From positions 1-64,000 of the forward strand of contig JAIBBR010000011.1 of assembly GCA_019694575.1 (NCBI GenBank): a stretch of DNA of 64,000 nucleotides, read 5' to 3'. Positions 55,844 to 63,954 of the stretch are shown here, piece after piece (positions within the stretch are counted from its first letter, which is position 1; each line of letters begins with the position of its first letter). The notes under the pieces were generated by a model. The model worked only from the letters and a program-made list of their open reading frames with translations. It did no database searches and was not told the DNA's origin. This stretch comes from Myxococcaceae bacterium (lineage in GTDB: Bacteria > Myxococcota > Myxococcia > Myxococcales > Myxococcaceae). The translations under genes and the position numbers were made by a program.

Positions 55844-56023
55844 TCAATGCCGATCTTTTGAAGTGCCGCCATGTCGCGTCAGTCGCCGCCGCCAATGATG
55901 ACGGAGGCAGCCAAGACCACCGGCACCGACCGCCAGCAACGTACCGACGCCGACAAACTCAGTGTCGGGGTGCCGGTTGAACTGCGAGATCTTTTTGCTG
56001 AGTTGATGGAACACGCGAATCAT
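55844..56023 (-). pseudogene. Truncated copy of the membrane protein gene
   Basis: The first 31 codons are the same as in the gene at 54382-54789, then the frame runs into unrelated sequence (LAVGAGGLGCLRHHWRRR) and stops at 59 aa, before any full membrane helix set. It is the right copy of the duplication. The plus strand of the same stretch has a frame (55871-56142) with one internal TGA and a family-like end (AAEILAAQEDLDAR) just before a terminator. Whichever strand was coding, the copy is broken. Confidence 0.55.
55932..56023. repeat. Direct repeat copy B (92 bp)
   Basis: Right-hand copy of the repeat at 54698-54789, 91 of 92 bases the same. It is followed by diverged spacer, a plus-strand terminator and intact tRNA-Ala. 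Confidence 0.85.
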
Positions 56024-56148
56024 CGAAAAGAAGTACCCAAAGGCGGGCGTCTTTATTCATGAATTGGTCGCCAACGCCAGCTGGAGGCCTCTGCCAAAGC
56101 CGCGGAGATCCTTGCTGCACAAGAAGACCTCGACGCCCGCTAAGCACG

Positions 56149-56181
56149 AAGCCCCCGGCTGTTTGGCCGAGGGCTTGTTTT
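56149..56181 (+). terminator. Intrinsic terminator after a plus-strand relic frame
   Basis: AAGCCC pairs with GGGCTT and CGGC with GCCG around a 6-nt loop, followed by GTTTT. It lies 7 bp after the TAA of the plus-strand relic frame, which suggests that a real plus-strand gene once ended here. Confidence 0.65.
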
Positions 56182-56188
56182 CCACCAA

Positions 56189-56261
56189 TGGAGCCAGTCG
56201 GGATCGAACCGACGACCTCCTGAATGCCATTCAGGCGCTCTCCCAGCTGAGCTATGACCCC
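56189..56261 (-). tRNA. tRNA-Ala (anticodon GGC)
   Basis: The 73-nt minus-strand sequence folds as a full cloverleaf. The acceptor stem GGGGTCA/TGGCTCC includes the G3-U70 pair that identifies tRNA-Ala. The anticodon arm is CCTGA-ATGGCAT-TCAGG with anticodon GGC, and the T arm contains GTTCGATC. The CCA end is not encoded. Its 3' half is duplicated at 54907-54947. Confidence 0.95.
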
Positions 56262-56301
56262 GTTAAACCCGTTCGCGTTGGGGAAACGAACGCGGCGCTT
56301 A

Positions 56302-56691
56302 CTATCGCTTCTTGTCCTTCGTGGCTACCCCTGTTTTGGACATCTTTTCTTTTAACTTGGCAGCGACGTCGGCTCCCTCTGAGAGCAGGTCGTTGATGCT
56401 CGCGTTCTGCTCTTGAATTCGCTGAGTGACAGTCTCGAGCGCTTTGAGCACAGCCGACATGTTCTTGGGCAAGGTGAGCTGCCCCTTCGACACCTGGGCC
56501 CACACCGCCTCGCCCAAGTCGCGGTAAGCCCTGTCGAGATCTCTCGCCAAGAAGTTCGACTGCACTTTGGCCTGCGCCATGGCGGCGGTTTTTTCGACTT
56601 GGCCGCGCAACGCTTTGAGCTGATCTTGCGCGTCGGCCCATGCGGCGTTGATCTGCTTCAACACTTCATTGCCACGCTGTTCAGGCACGCT
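56302..56691 (-). CDS. Small coiled-coil protein of unknown function
   Basis: A GTG at 56691 with GAGGAG 7 nt upstream gives 129 aa. The protein is almost entirely helical with heptad-like patterns (QINAAWADAQDQLKALRGQVEKTAAMAQAK) and a basic tail; no signal peptide or TM helix. It lies between tRNA-Ala and the RsmB-like gene on the same strand. Function is unknown. Confidence 0.75.
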   Translation of the reverse strand, partial: SVPEQRGNEVLKQINAAWADAQDQLKALRGQVEKTAAMAQAKVQSNFLARDLDRAYRDLGEAVWAQVSKGQLTLPKNMSAVLKALETVTQRIQEQNASINDLLSEGADVAAKLKEKMSKTGVATKDKKR

Positions 56692-56730
56692 GACTCTCCT
56701 CGTTGAAACCAACTCGCAGTAACGCCACCC

Positions 56731-58023
56731 TTACCCCTTCACCAACCGTGCACCATAGTAGCCGCCGCCGACGCTTTGGTGCGGCCAAACACGCAAGTCG
56801 GGCTGTGTTCTGCCAAAGGTGGGGTGCCGCTTGAGGAACGCGTCAACGATCTCCTCGTTCTCAGCGCGCAGAATCGAGCACGTGCCGTACACCAGCACCG
56901 CCCCTCGCTTTAGCCGTGGCGCGAGCTTGTTCAAAATCTCAGTTTGGCTGACGGTGCGCTCGGCAATTGTCTTCTCGCTGAGCTTCCACTTTTGATCAGG
57001 CTCGCGGGCCAAAGTGCCAGCCCCGCTGCATGGAGCGTCGACAAGCACGCAATCGGCTGTTTCCACCGGCAGCTCCGAGGGAAACGACACGTGCGTCAAC
57101 TTGAGCATTCGCACGCGGGTTTGGGCGTCTTCAAGGCGGCGTTTAGAGAGATCTGACGCGTAGACCCGGCCGGCAGGGCCAACTGCATCGGCCAAAGCAA
57201 TTGTCTTACCGCCTGCGCCCGCGCAGTAATCGACTACCTTCGCTCCTTCAGCCGGAGCACAAAGCGCCGCGAGCCGTTGGCTGCCGGCGTCCATCACTTG
57301 TAGCAAGCCGACCTTCATTTCTCGCGATTCAAAAACCGCGCGGCGCCCATTGGGAACCCAAATCGCCTGGTTGGCTTCATCGAGCAGCTCGGCCTCAACA
57401 CCTTGCGCCCGCAGCGAAGCGAGCACCGCTTCACGACGCAAAGGAGGACGCACCCGCAACGCCAACGCCGACTCGTGGTTGAGCGCGGCAAGCAGCGGCT
57501 CGAGCTGCGTCGCGTCTACCTCGGTGGCAAGGCGGGCAGCCAACCAGTTGGGAAATGAGTGAACCGCGGCGGCCCGTTCTACCGGCTCTTCTGGCAGCGG
57601 AAATTCGGGCGTTGGAGCGTCGAGCAGCTTCTGCAACGCCGCGTCGGGCAGCGAACGGGGCCGCACCGGTCCGGGCAATTTCAGCTCAGCGAGAATCTGA
57701 ACAGGAGCCGCTGCGAGGCGATGCTTTCTCCAGATCGCATAGCGAATAATCGCCGCATCTTCTTTCAGGTGAAACGACGACGGAGGGCAGCCATAGGCGC
57801 GGCCCCACGCATCGAGCCAGCGCAGGTGCCGTGAAAGCTCACGCACCGCGAAGGCGGCGAAATGCCGTTCTTGCCCGCCCAAGCCCTTCGCTTCAGCCAG
57901 CGCATCGCTCAGCGCCTGACGCAGCGGCGTGCCCTTCACCACCTGCACATGGGCTGACAAGGCCGCAGCTGCTGCTTTTCGCGAGGCTTTGCCGAGATCG
58001 GCGTTATCAAGCTTCACTGTCAT
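56731..58023 (-). CDS. RsmB-type 16S rRNA cytosine-C5 methyltransferase
   Basis: RsmB/NOP2 enzymes methylate cytosine with SAM via a Cys adduct. The 430-aa protein has an N-terminal NusB-like helical domain and a C-terminal methyltransferase domain. It has the SAM loop VVDYCAGAGGKTIALAD, the motif IV VDAPCSGAGTLAREPDQKW with the general-base Cys, and the motif VI YGTCSILRAENEE with the catalytic Cys. The target (m5C967 in E. coli) is inferred. Confidence 0.9.
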   Translation of the reverse strand: MTVKLDNADLGKASRKAAAAALSAHVQVVKGTPLRQALSDALAEAKGLGGQERHFAAFAVRELSRHLRWLDAWGRAYGCPPSSFHLKEDAAIIRYAIWRKHRLAAAPVQILAELKLPGPVRPRSLPDAALQKLLDAPTPEFPLPEEPVERAAAVHSFPNWLAARLATEVDATQLEPLLAALNHESALALRVRPPLRREAVLASLRAQGVEAELLDEANQAIWVPNGRRAVFESREMKVGLLQVMDAGSQRLAALCAPAEGAKVVDYCAGAGGKTIALADAVGPAGRVYASDLSKRRLEDAQTRVRMLKLTHVSFPSELPVETADCVLVDAPCSGAGTLAREPDQKWKLSEKTIAERTVSQTEILNKLAPRLKRGAVLVYGTCSILRAENEEIVDAFLKRHPTFGRTQPDLRVWPHQSVGGGYYGARLVKG

Positions 58024-58064
58024 GAGCGGCAGCCCTTTAGCAGGCGGCGCCCGTCACTGGCATA

Positions 58065-58586
58065 GTGCTCACCGTGCGCTATGGCGTTCCTCTCACGGCT
58101 TTGGGTTTATTGCTTCTTGCTGGAGCAGCCCACCTGGCTCACTACCTGCCCTTGATGCCTGACCCAATCGCCTCGCATTTCGACGGCAGCGGCGCGCCCA
58201 ATGGGTGGATGTCGCCTTCTGGCATGGTCATTTTCGAAGGGGTGCTGCTCTGCTTCATCGCGCTGGTGATGCTGGGCTCGGTGCGGCTGATTGATCGCAT
58301 GCCACCCTCGATGATCAACGTGCCCCACCGCGATTACTGGCTTGCACCCGAGCACCGCGCTGAGCTGTCGCAGATCATGATGCGCCACATGCTGTGGCTG
58401 GTGTGCTGGGCGGTTGCGTTGTTCATCGCCATCAACCAGCTGATTTTTACAGCGAACCGCGACCCATCGACACCGCGGCTTTCGCCCGAGAATACACTCT
58501 TGGTCGTCGGGCTGGGCCTGGCGGCAATCGCGATGTGGACTTCGACGTTGCTGCGCCAATTTCGGCGCCCGCCATCACCCGGTTAG
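58065..58586 (+). CDS. DUF1648-type membrane protein
   Basis: The 173-aa product has about four TM helices and near the start carries LPLMPDPIASHFDGSGAPNGWMSP, the pattern of DUF1648 membrane proteins (SdpI-like group). The GTG start at 58065 is provisional; a second GTG three codons on is possible. Its TAG stop overlaps the TAA of the convergent lipoprotein gene. Role unknown. Confidence 0.78.
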   Translation: MLTVRYGVPLTALGLLLLAGAAHLAHYLPLMPDPIASHFDGSGAPNGWMSPSGMVIFEGVLLCFIALVMLGSVRLIDRMPPSMINVPHRDYWLAPEHRAELSQIMMRHMLWLVCWAVALFIAINQLIFTANRDPSTPRLSPENTLLVVGLGLAAIAMWTSTLLRQFRRPPSPG

Positions 58587-58912
58587 AGCTTACAGGCCGC
58601 GTCGTTCGGGTGCGCGGTGCAGTAGTCGGCTGCGCAGCTCACGAACGCATTCATTTCGGTTTTGCAAAGCGTGTTCGTGGAGCTGCACCGATCAGCATCG
58701 GCCAGCCCCGACAGACAGCTGACGTACACATCGTATTTTTGCTGGCAGCTCGACGCCTTGGTGACCGCAGCCGCTTTGGTGCATGACGCCTTGCAGTCTG
58801 ACGTCGTTATCCCGCTGCACGGCTTTTCGCAGAGCTCATTGCAGCTGCGGGGCCCACACGCCGTCATCACCAAGCTGCTCACCACACCCATCAATAGAAC
58901 GATTTTTCGCAT
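58583..58912 (-). CDS. Small Cys-rich lipoprotein
   Basis: AAGGAG precedes the ATG. The 109-aa product has a lipoprotein signal ending in MTAC, then ten or more cysteines spaced as in small disulfide-rich domains (CNELCEKPC, CKASCTK, CAADYCTAHPNDAAC). Upstream it shares the 33-bp motif found before the gene at 59645. Convergent with the DUF1648 gene. Function unknown. Confidence 0.8.
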   Translation of the reverse strand: MRKIVLLMGVVSSLVMTACGPRSCNELCEKPCSGITTSDCKASCTKAAAVTKASSCQQKYDVYVSCLSGLADADRCSSTNTLCKTEMNAFVSCAADYCTAHPNDAACKL

Positions 58913-58935
58913 TGTGAACGTCTCCTTGACCAGGT

Positions 58936-58968
58936 CATTGGGCGAGGCCGTTGAAGTCCGTCACGAAG
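58936..58968 (-). promoter_or_regulatory. Shared 33-bp upstream motif, copy 1
   Basis: On the minus strand CTTCGTGACGGA - N10 - CTCGCCCAATG lies about 23 nt before the start of the Cys-rich lipoprotein gene. The same two blocks with the same 10-nt spacing occur at 59654-59686. It may be a promoter or an operator. Confidence 0.5.
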
Positions 58969-58982
58969 TCTTCACAACACAC

Positions 58983-59645
58983 TTAAGCAGGCGCGTCGTC
59001 TGGTTCGAAAGCAGGCCTGTTTAGGCTGAGCACCGAGCTCAACGCCGACAGCCCCCAAAAAACACCGGTGAGAAGCAAGAACAGCGGCCACCACACCCCC
59101 GGCTTTCCTTCGTCTACCTGACGCACGACGACTGTCGCGCTGGGCAAGTTCGGCATCAGCTTTGCCAATTCGCCCGAGGGTGGCCCCTCGACGCGGGCCT
59201 GAAACCGCGGAACGGTGACTGGCTTGAGCGCCTGCAGCACCGTGCCACGGTTCTGCTGAACCTCGTCGGGCGTGTGCTGCTCAGGGTCAATGCCGTTTTC
59301 GCTTTTCTTCACCGCGCGCACAGCCGAAAGCATTTTCTCGTTGGCAGTGCTGAGCACGATGCGTGGCTCTTCAAGCGACCCCTTCGATCGCAGAGGCACC
59401 GAAACAGCTCTCACCGTCTTGCTCTTCTTGGTCTCTTCCACCACCGCGTCCCAGAACAAGGCTTCGCAGCCTTCCACCACTATCCACCCGCCCTGCTTCG
59501 ACATGTCGAGGTCGGCACACGTGGTAGGCGTCGGAGCTTCGTACGTCACGCGCTCATAAATGCCGTGAACACCGGCCACCGAGCAGCCCGCAGCCAATGC
59601 ACCTGAAATGAGTATCGATTTGATCACCCGAAATGTTTTGAGCAT
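58983..59645 (-). CDS. Lipoprotein-like protein with a C-terminal membrane helix
   Basis: The 220-aa product begins MLKTFRVIKSILISGALAAGCS (possible lipobox) and ends with a strong hydrophobic helix (WWPLFLLLTGVFWGLSALSSVL), so both termini may be membrane-associated. Between them is a charged domain with EEPRIVLSTANEKMLSAVRAVKK. I do not recognise it. The shared 33-bp motif lies about 9 nt before its ATG. Confidence 0.7.
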   Translation of the reverse strand: MLKTFRVIKSILISGALAAGCSVAGVHGIYERVTYEAPTPTTCADLDMSKQGGWIVVEGCEALFWDAVVEETKKSKTVRAVSVPLRSKGSLEEPRIVLSTANEKMLSAVRAVKKSENGIDPEQHTPDEVQQNRGTVLQALKPVTVPRFQARVEGPPSGELAKLMPNLPSATVVVRQVDEGKPGVWWPLFLLLTGVFWGLSALSSVLSLNRPAFEPDDAPA

Positions 59646-59653
59646 TACCGGGG

Positions 59654-59686
59654 CATTGGGCGAGACGCTTTCGTTCCGTCACGAAG
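59654..59686 (-). promoter_or_regulatory. Shared 33-bp upstream motif, copy 2
   Basis: Same bipartite sequence as at 58936-58968 (CTTCGTGACGGA - N10 - CTCGCCCAATG, minus strand), ending 9 nt before the ATG at 59645. All 23 defined positions agree between the two copies; the 10-nt spacers differ. Confidence 0.5.
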
Positions 59687-59696
59687 ACTGTTCGAA

Positions 59697-59978
59697 ATGC
59701 CTCAGCGAATGGCCCTCCCCGGACTCGAATGCCGTCAGGGGACGGCGGTTGACGTCAGTTTAGATGAGTCTGGCGTGGGCGTCCCGGGAAGTTCAGGCGC
59801 TTGCGTGGAAGGTGAGCTGGGGCCGACATCGGTCGAGGCGCCTTTGCCGCCGATTGCGGGTAGCACGGTAGCAAACGTCCTCGCCGAGGTGCTCGAACTG
59901 GCCCGGAGCCTGGGCGCTGAGGAGGGGCACCCAGCGGTGGCTCGAGCTGCAGAGCTTCTGCGTCGTGATGGCTGCTGA
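59697..59978 (+). CDS. Possible small plus-strand gene or gene remnant
   Basis: The 93-aa frame ends with a convincing helical segment (VLAEVLELARSLGAEEGHPAVARAAELLRRDGC), but the N-terminal part is low-complexity and no ribosome site is seen. It may be the C-terminal remnant of a mobile-element protein. It lies between two minus-strand genes in the accessory region. Confidence 0.35.
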   Translation: MPQRMALPGLECRQGTAVDVSLDESGVGVPGSSGACVEGELGPTSVEAPLPPIAGSTVANVLAEVLELARSLGAEEGHPAVARAAELLRRDGC

Positions 59979-60008
59979 GAGGCGAGGCCGGCGCTCGGGC
60001 GAGCTCGC

Positions 60009-61205
60009 CTAAGGTCCCCGGCGCAGCACCCGATGGCCATCGGCAAACCACGCTGTACCGGCTGTGTCGGTCCACACCGATGCCACTGGCGCGGTCCCGC
60101 CTCCGGGCCACGGCACCATCTGCCACCCCGTTCCGTTCCAGTGCAGCGCACCGTCTCTCGCCGCCACCCAGACATCGTTCCGGCTGGTCCCGTGGACACC
60201 CAACAAGGTGCCGGCGTCGGTCCCCAGCGGCATTGGAGCCAGACGTTGCCCGTCCCAGCGAAGAAGGGTCGAGCCGACAACCCAGACATCGTCCGCCGCG
60301 GAGCCCCAAACGCCATTGAACTGCGGTGGCGGTTCAGGGGGATAACTCGTCGGAACTCCGGCGTCGAATCGCGTGGAAGACCATGCTCCTCCGTCCCAAC
60401 GAGCAACCAGCCCCTTTTCACCTACCGCCCATACGTTTGAGCCAGACAAGGCCCAGGCAGCATTGACACTTGTAGCGCTGTCGAGACCGTTTCTGCTTGC
60501 TGTCCAGCTTGTGCCATCCCAGTGCTTGGCGGCACTGCCATGGAATGCCCAAGCGTCGTTCGCCGATATCGCAATGACGGCATAGCAACCACCCGGCAAG
60601 GGGACGGGCGCCCATCCGCCGTCGAACCGCATCGCCGTATCGCTGTATCCACAGATCCAGACGTCGTATCGAGCGCGAGCGAAGACCCCGGTCACCACGC
60701 CAGGGAACGTCGCCAACCTCGGCACCGCCTCCCAGGATGCACCGTTCCAGTGCATGCCCGGGTTGCCCTCACCCACGGCCCACACATCGTCGGGCCCAGT
60801 CCCGTGCACACGGTCCAGAAACCCCGTTGCGATGGATGGGCGTTCGGCGAGTTGCCACCCATTTTCGAGCGTTGCCCAGCCTCCGTCGAACACTACCGTG
60901 CCGCCGCCGTCTCCTCCCCCGCCGCCGCCAGCGTCCGGGTTGCCCGCGTCACCACCACCATCGCCACCGCCACCTGACCCGGGCAAGCACGTGCCAGCCG
61001 ACGAGCACGTGGCGTTCTGCACCGAGCAATCGATGCAGGCCACCCCGTTCGCTCCGCACGCGGAAGTGACGTTGCCAGTCCGGCAAGCTCCCTCCGGGGT
61101 ACAGCAGCCTTCGCACGTCGTCGCGTTGCAGCTGTTTCCGGCGTTTAGGGACGAGTCACAGGCGCTGGCCACCAAGACTGCAAATGAAAGAACCCACGTC
61201 TTCAT
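60009..61205 (-). CDS. Beta-propeller lipoprotein with Cys-rich stalk
   Basis: The 398-aa product has a lipoprotein signal ending in VASAC, a Cys-rich segment (CEGCCTPEGAC), a Gly/Asp-rich linker (~75-105), and then five or more blades of the pattern DVWAVGxxGxxxxWDGxxW. Such blades are frequent in myxobacterial surface proteins. It is likely an outer-membrane sensor or binding protein. It lies 124 bp downstream of the sigma-factor partner gene. Confidence 0.82.
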   Translation of the reverse strand: MKTWVLSFAVLVASACDSSLNAGNSCNATTCEGCCTPEGACRTGNVTSACGANGVACIDCSVQNATCSSAGTCLPGSGGGGDGGGDAGNPDAGGGGGGDGGGTVVFDGGWATLENGWQLAERPSIATGFLDRVHGTGPDDVWAVGEGNPGMHWNGASWEAVPRLATFPGVVTGVFARARYDVWICGYSDTAMRFDGGWAPVPLPGGCYAVIAISANDAWAFHGSAAKHWDGTSWTASRNGLDSATSVNAAWALSGSNVWAVGEKGLVARWDGGAWSSTRFDAGVPTSYPPEPPPQFNGVWGSAADDVWVVGSTLLRWDGQRLAPMPLGTDAGTLLGVHGTSRNDVWVAARDGALHWNGTGWQMVPWPGGGTAPVASVWTDTAGTAWFADGHRVLRRGP

Positions 61206-61329
61206 TTCCGTGCTCCCACCTGGACGCGTTCGTCTCTTACGGGACGATGCTGTCCATCGTCAAATCGTGCTGCGCCACCCTCGACGACTCTGTTGCGGGC
61301 ACCCCGGACTTTCTATCAAACGGCGCGCA

Positions 61330-62100
61330 CTATTTTTCGCCCTGAAGGACGGCTTCAACGGCAGGCCCGAACACGCTATGGGGATACCGCTCGAGGAACG
61401 TCCTGGCGGCTGCCTTCGCGTCGGCTTCACGCTTGGCCTGCTGCAGCGCCTGAACCTGAAGGCTGTCGCGCTCCTCGGCTAACTGGCCTCGCGGAAACTC
61501 GCGTCGCAGCTTGTCCAACGTCTCCAGGGCGAAATTCGCGTCTCGACGTACGAGGGCAGTCCTAGCCCCCTCGAGCAGTTGCCGCTCAAGGTTGGTGCCG
61601 GCAGCCTCGACCGCAGGCTCCTTCTGCACAGGCCGCTGCTCCTTGGGCTCGGACTTCTGCAAGGCGGTCCTCGCGGCCGGTGTCGGGGGCGCTGTGGGGG
61701 GCGCCGGCAAGGGAACCTCGACGCGCACCTCTTGGGTACGTACGACAACCCTCTCAACGACGGTCGGCTCGGGTGGAAACCCGTACCGGTCAACCGCGGC
61801 GCCCGCTGCGACGCCGGTGACGAGTGCCGCAAGGCCCCACTTGACTACCGCAGAGTTCAGGCCCGCTTTGGCGACGAGCGATGGGGCCGCTCCAGCAGAC
61901 GTGGCGAGTCGCTCGGCTGACATCTGATGCTCGGCACCACCCGACTGCGCCACAGCCTCTGTGGCTGCCGCTGCCACCGCTGCTGACGCCTCGACGCGAG
62001 ACCAGAGCATCGCCTTCTGCCCCGCACCCATGCGCACGGGCGGCAAGGCCTGAAGCTCAACCGGCCTGGGGGGCATCGGCTCGTTCTCGTCGAAATTCAT
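61330..62100 (-). CDS. Membrane/TPR partner of the ECF sigma factor (possible anti-sigma)
   Basis: The start overlaps the stop of the sigma gene by ATGA. The 256-aa product has an N-terminal cytoplasmic region (~1-85), one TM helix (~86-106, VVKWGLAALVTGVAAGAAV) and a Pro-rich periplasmic linker. A C-terminal pair of TPR-like helices follows (FALETLDKLRREFPRGQLAEERD). Translational coupling and topology suggest an anti-sigma or sigma-regulating role, but no ZAS zinc motif is visible. Confidence 0.75.
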   Translation of the reverse strand: MNFDENEPMPPRPVELQALPPVRMGAGQKAMLWSRVEASAAVAAAATEAVAQSGGAEHQMSAERLATSAGAAPSLVAKAGLNSAVVKWGLAALVTGVAAGAAVDRYGFPPEPTVVERVVVRTQEVRVEVPLPAPPTAPPTPAARTALQKSEPKEQRPVQKEPAVEAAGTNLERQLLEGARTALVRRDANFALETLDKLRREFPRGQLAEERDSLQVQALQQAKREADAKAAARTFLERYPHSVFGPAVEAVLQGEK

Positions 62101-62645
62101 AGCCGCCCTCCCGCCTGACGAAGCTGTTCAACTCCGCGGGTGAAGGCCAAGCGTGCCAAGCGCAACCTCGAATAGGTGGTGGCCAGGGGCGCATCCATGG
62201 CTGTGGCGATGTCCGCCATCGGGAGGTCCTGCAGGTCGTGCAGCACGAAGACGGACCGCTGCTCTTCAGGAAGCTGTTCGAGCGCCTGCTGGGCAAGGCG
62301 TTCGGCGCGGCGGGCAACCAGGGCCCGCTCGGGGTCTTGCCCCGGGTCCGGGGAGTCGGGGACCTCGCCGAGTTCCTCCCTCGTCCGACCGTGCCGGGTG
62401 CGCGCGACGGCCACCCGAAGCGCGATACCCAGAAGCCATGGCCGCGCTGGGCGGCTCGCATCGAAGCTCCGGGCCCGCCCGAGCGCCGCCACGAAGGTGT
62501 CGTGGACTGCGTCTTCCGCCTCAACAGGCCGCAGGCCAAAGCGGGTCAGGAAGGCAAACACGGTGTCGGCCTCCTTTTCGTAAAGGCTCTTGAGATCCAG
62601 CGCCGCGGGCATCTCAACTGGGTATTGCGGGCGGGCGTCCCCCAT
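62097..62645 (-). CDS. ECF-family RNA polymerase sigma factor
   Basis: The start at MGDARPQYPVE gives 182 aa, normal for the group. Region 2 is LYEKEADTVFAFLTRFGLRPVEAEDAVHDTFVAALGR with RPWLLGIALR; region 4 is ALEQLPEEQRSVFVLHDLQDLPMADIATAMDAPLATTYSRLRLAR, a helix-turn-helix for the -35 element. It lies between an outer-membrane protein gene and its membrane partner, so all three probably form one signalling unit. Confidence 0.93.
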   Translation of the reverse strand: MGDARPQYPVEMPAALDLKSLYEKEADTVFAFLTRFGLRPVEAEDAVHDTFVAALGRARSFDASRPARPWLLGIALRVAVARTRHGRTREELGEVPDSPDPGQDPERALVARRAERLAQQALEQLPEEQRSVFVLHDLQDLPMADIATAMDAPLATTYSRLRLARLAFTRGVEQLRQAGGRL

Positions 62646-62647
62646 TG

Positions 62648-63592
62648 TCAAAGCACCCCGATGATTCCCAGGCCCACATTGCCAGCCACGGGACTGGTGG
62701 ACCAAATCGCAACGTCGTCGGCGAAAACGGTGACGCGGGTGGGAACACCGCTCACCTCGCCGTGAATCAGCAGGCCAACGTGCCGAAACAGCATCCACTC
62801 GTACTGCAGCCGCACGCCGGCCTTGACCACCGGGCTGGTGTCACGTCGGCCGAAAGCGAGCCGGCCATCAACTTGGAGTGCCCCGACGCTCAGCGACATG
62901 CAGGCGCCGATGTGCTTCCACTGGAGGCATGGCAGCACCGTGCCCAGAAGGAGGCTGGTGTGCACAACCCCAGCGGCGAGTTCAATCGATGCGGGCGCAT
63001 CGAAGCGGCCCTCGCCATAGAGAGCAAGAGCCCTGTAGCGGAAGCCCAGCCCGACGTTGCCGCCGACGGTGGGGCTGGGTGACAGACCAACGCTGACCAG
63101 CCCACCGCCGTAGACGGCGAGCTCGACGGGAGCGCTGGCATGCGGCACCGCTGGGACTGGCAGGGGTGGAGGCGCGGGGGGCACGGCGCGAGGCTTCTCC
63201 CGCACCAAGAACTGCGGGTCGATGGCAAGCGTCAGGGCCAGCGCGAGGGATTCGGCAACATCGCGGCAGTCAGTCGATTCTGAATCCAGCGTTCGGGTGC
63301 GGGGGGCCTCACCCTCGCGAACGAGCTCCAGTGAGGCGCTGAAGCGTTGCCCAGCCCTGGTGAAGCGGGTCAGAGCGCGAACCGGTGCAGCGGGGACGAA
63401 TGGGTCGTACCCGAGCCGCGATACCACATTCCCCTTGAGCGCGGCCTCGTCGGGGCAAGAGAGGGTGCCCTCGCCGCGGATGTGGGTGATCGTCACCGTG
63501 GTGGGCACGGCGCTCGCGGTGGCGGTGGTCGCAATCAGCAGAAGTACTTGGGCAAGCTGCGGCAGCATCTTGAGCGGAGCAAGGTACTGCAT
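62648..63592 (-). CDS. Exported, probably outer-membrane protein next to the sigma factor
   Basis: The start at MQYLAPLKML gives 314 aa with a signal peptide (QVLLLIATTATASA); an ATG eight codons later is the alternative. An N-terminal domain with HIRGEGTLSCPDEAALKGNVVSRLGYDPF is followed by a Pro-rich linker (~155-170) and a C-terminal half of glycine/aromatic strands typical of a barrel. It ends 2 bp before the sigma factor start. It may sense the signal that releases the sigma factor. Confidence 0.72.
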   Translation of the reverse strand: MQYLAPLKMLPQLAQVLLLIATTATASAVPTTVTITHIRGEGTLSCPDEAALKGNVVSRLGYDPFVPAAPVRALTRFTRAGQRFSASLELVREGEAPRTRTLDSESTDCRDVAESLALALTLAIDPQFLVREKPRAVPPAPPPLPVPAVPHASAPVELAVYGGGLVSVGLSPSPTVGGNVGLGFRYRALALYGEGRFDAPASIELAAGVVHTSLLLGTVLPCLQWKHIGACMSLSVGALQVDGRLAFGRRDTSPVVKAGVRLQYEWMLFRHVGLLIHGEVSGVPTRVTVFADDVAIWSTSPVAGNVGLGIIGVL

Positions 63593-63732
63593 TTGCCACT
63601 TGGAGACGTCAACAGAGCTTTCCCAGGTGCTCGATTTTCCTGCCAAATTCGGCCCCCGGGGATGATGACGGTCAAGCGGACGAGAGGAAAGCGCATCGCA
63701 GCGCCGGCACATAGACTCCGGCTCCGGCCGAA

Positions 63733-63954
63733 TCAGGGGGCCGCCCGCCGGAAGACGTTCCTATCCCTGCTCTTCCATCGAGAGCACGCCCGACAGCAGA
63801 GCCAAACGCCGTCAACGTGGCCCAGCCGCATCACGGCGGCCCCACACCGGCAGCGTAGCCAGCGCTTCTTCCCGCCGAACGTCGTTGCGCAGGGAAGGTC
63901 AAGAAACTCCACGGTGGTCACCACGCCATCGATGGTGAGCACCACCGAGCTCAT
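63733..63954 (-). CDS. Small zinc-ribbon protein of the mobile-element type
   Basis: The 73-aa product reads LTIDGVVTTVEFLDLPCATTFGGKKRWLRCRCGAAV...WLCCRACSRW. The two Cys pairs (CRC and CRAC) form a zinc ribbon. Small proteins of this build are common near transposons and integrated plasmids. It is close to the window edge, so context to the right is unknown. Confidence 0.55.
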   Translation of the reverse strand: MSSVVLTIDGVVTTVEFLDLPCATTFGGKKRWLRCRCGAAVMRLGHVDGVWLCCRACSRWKSRDRNVFRRAAP

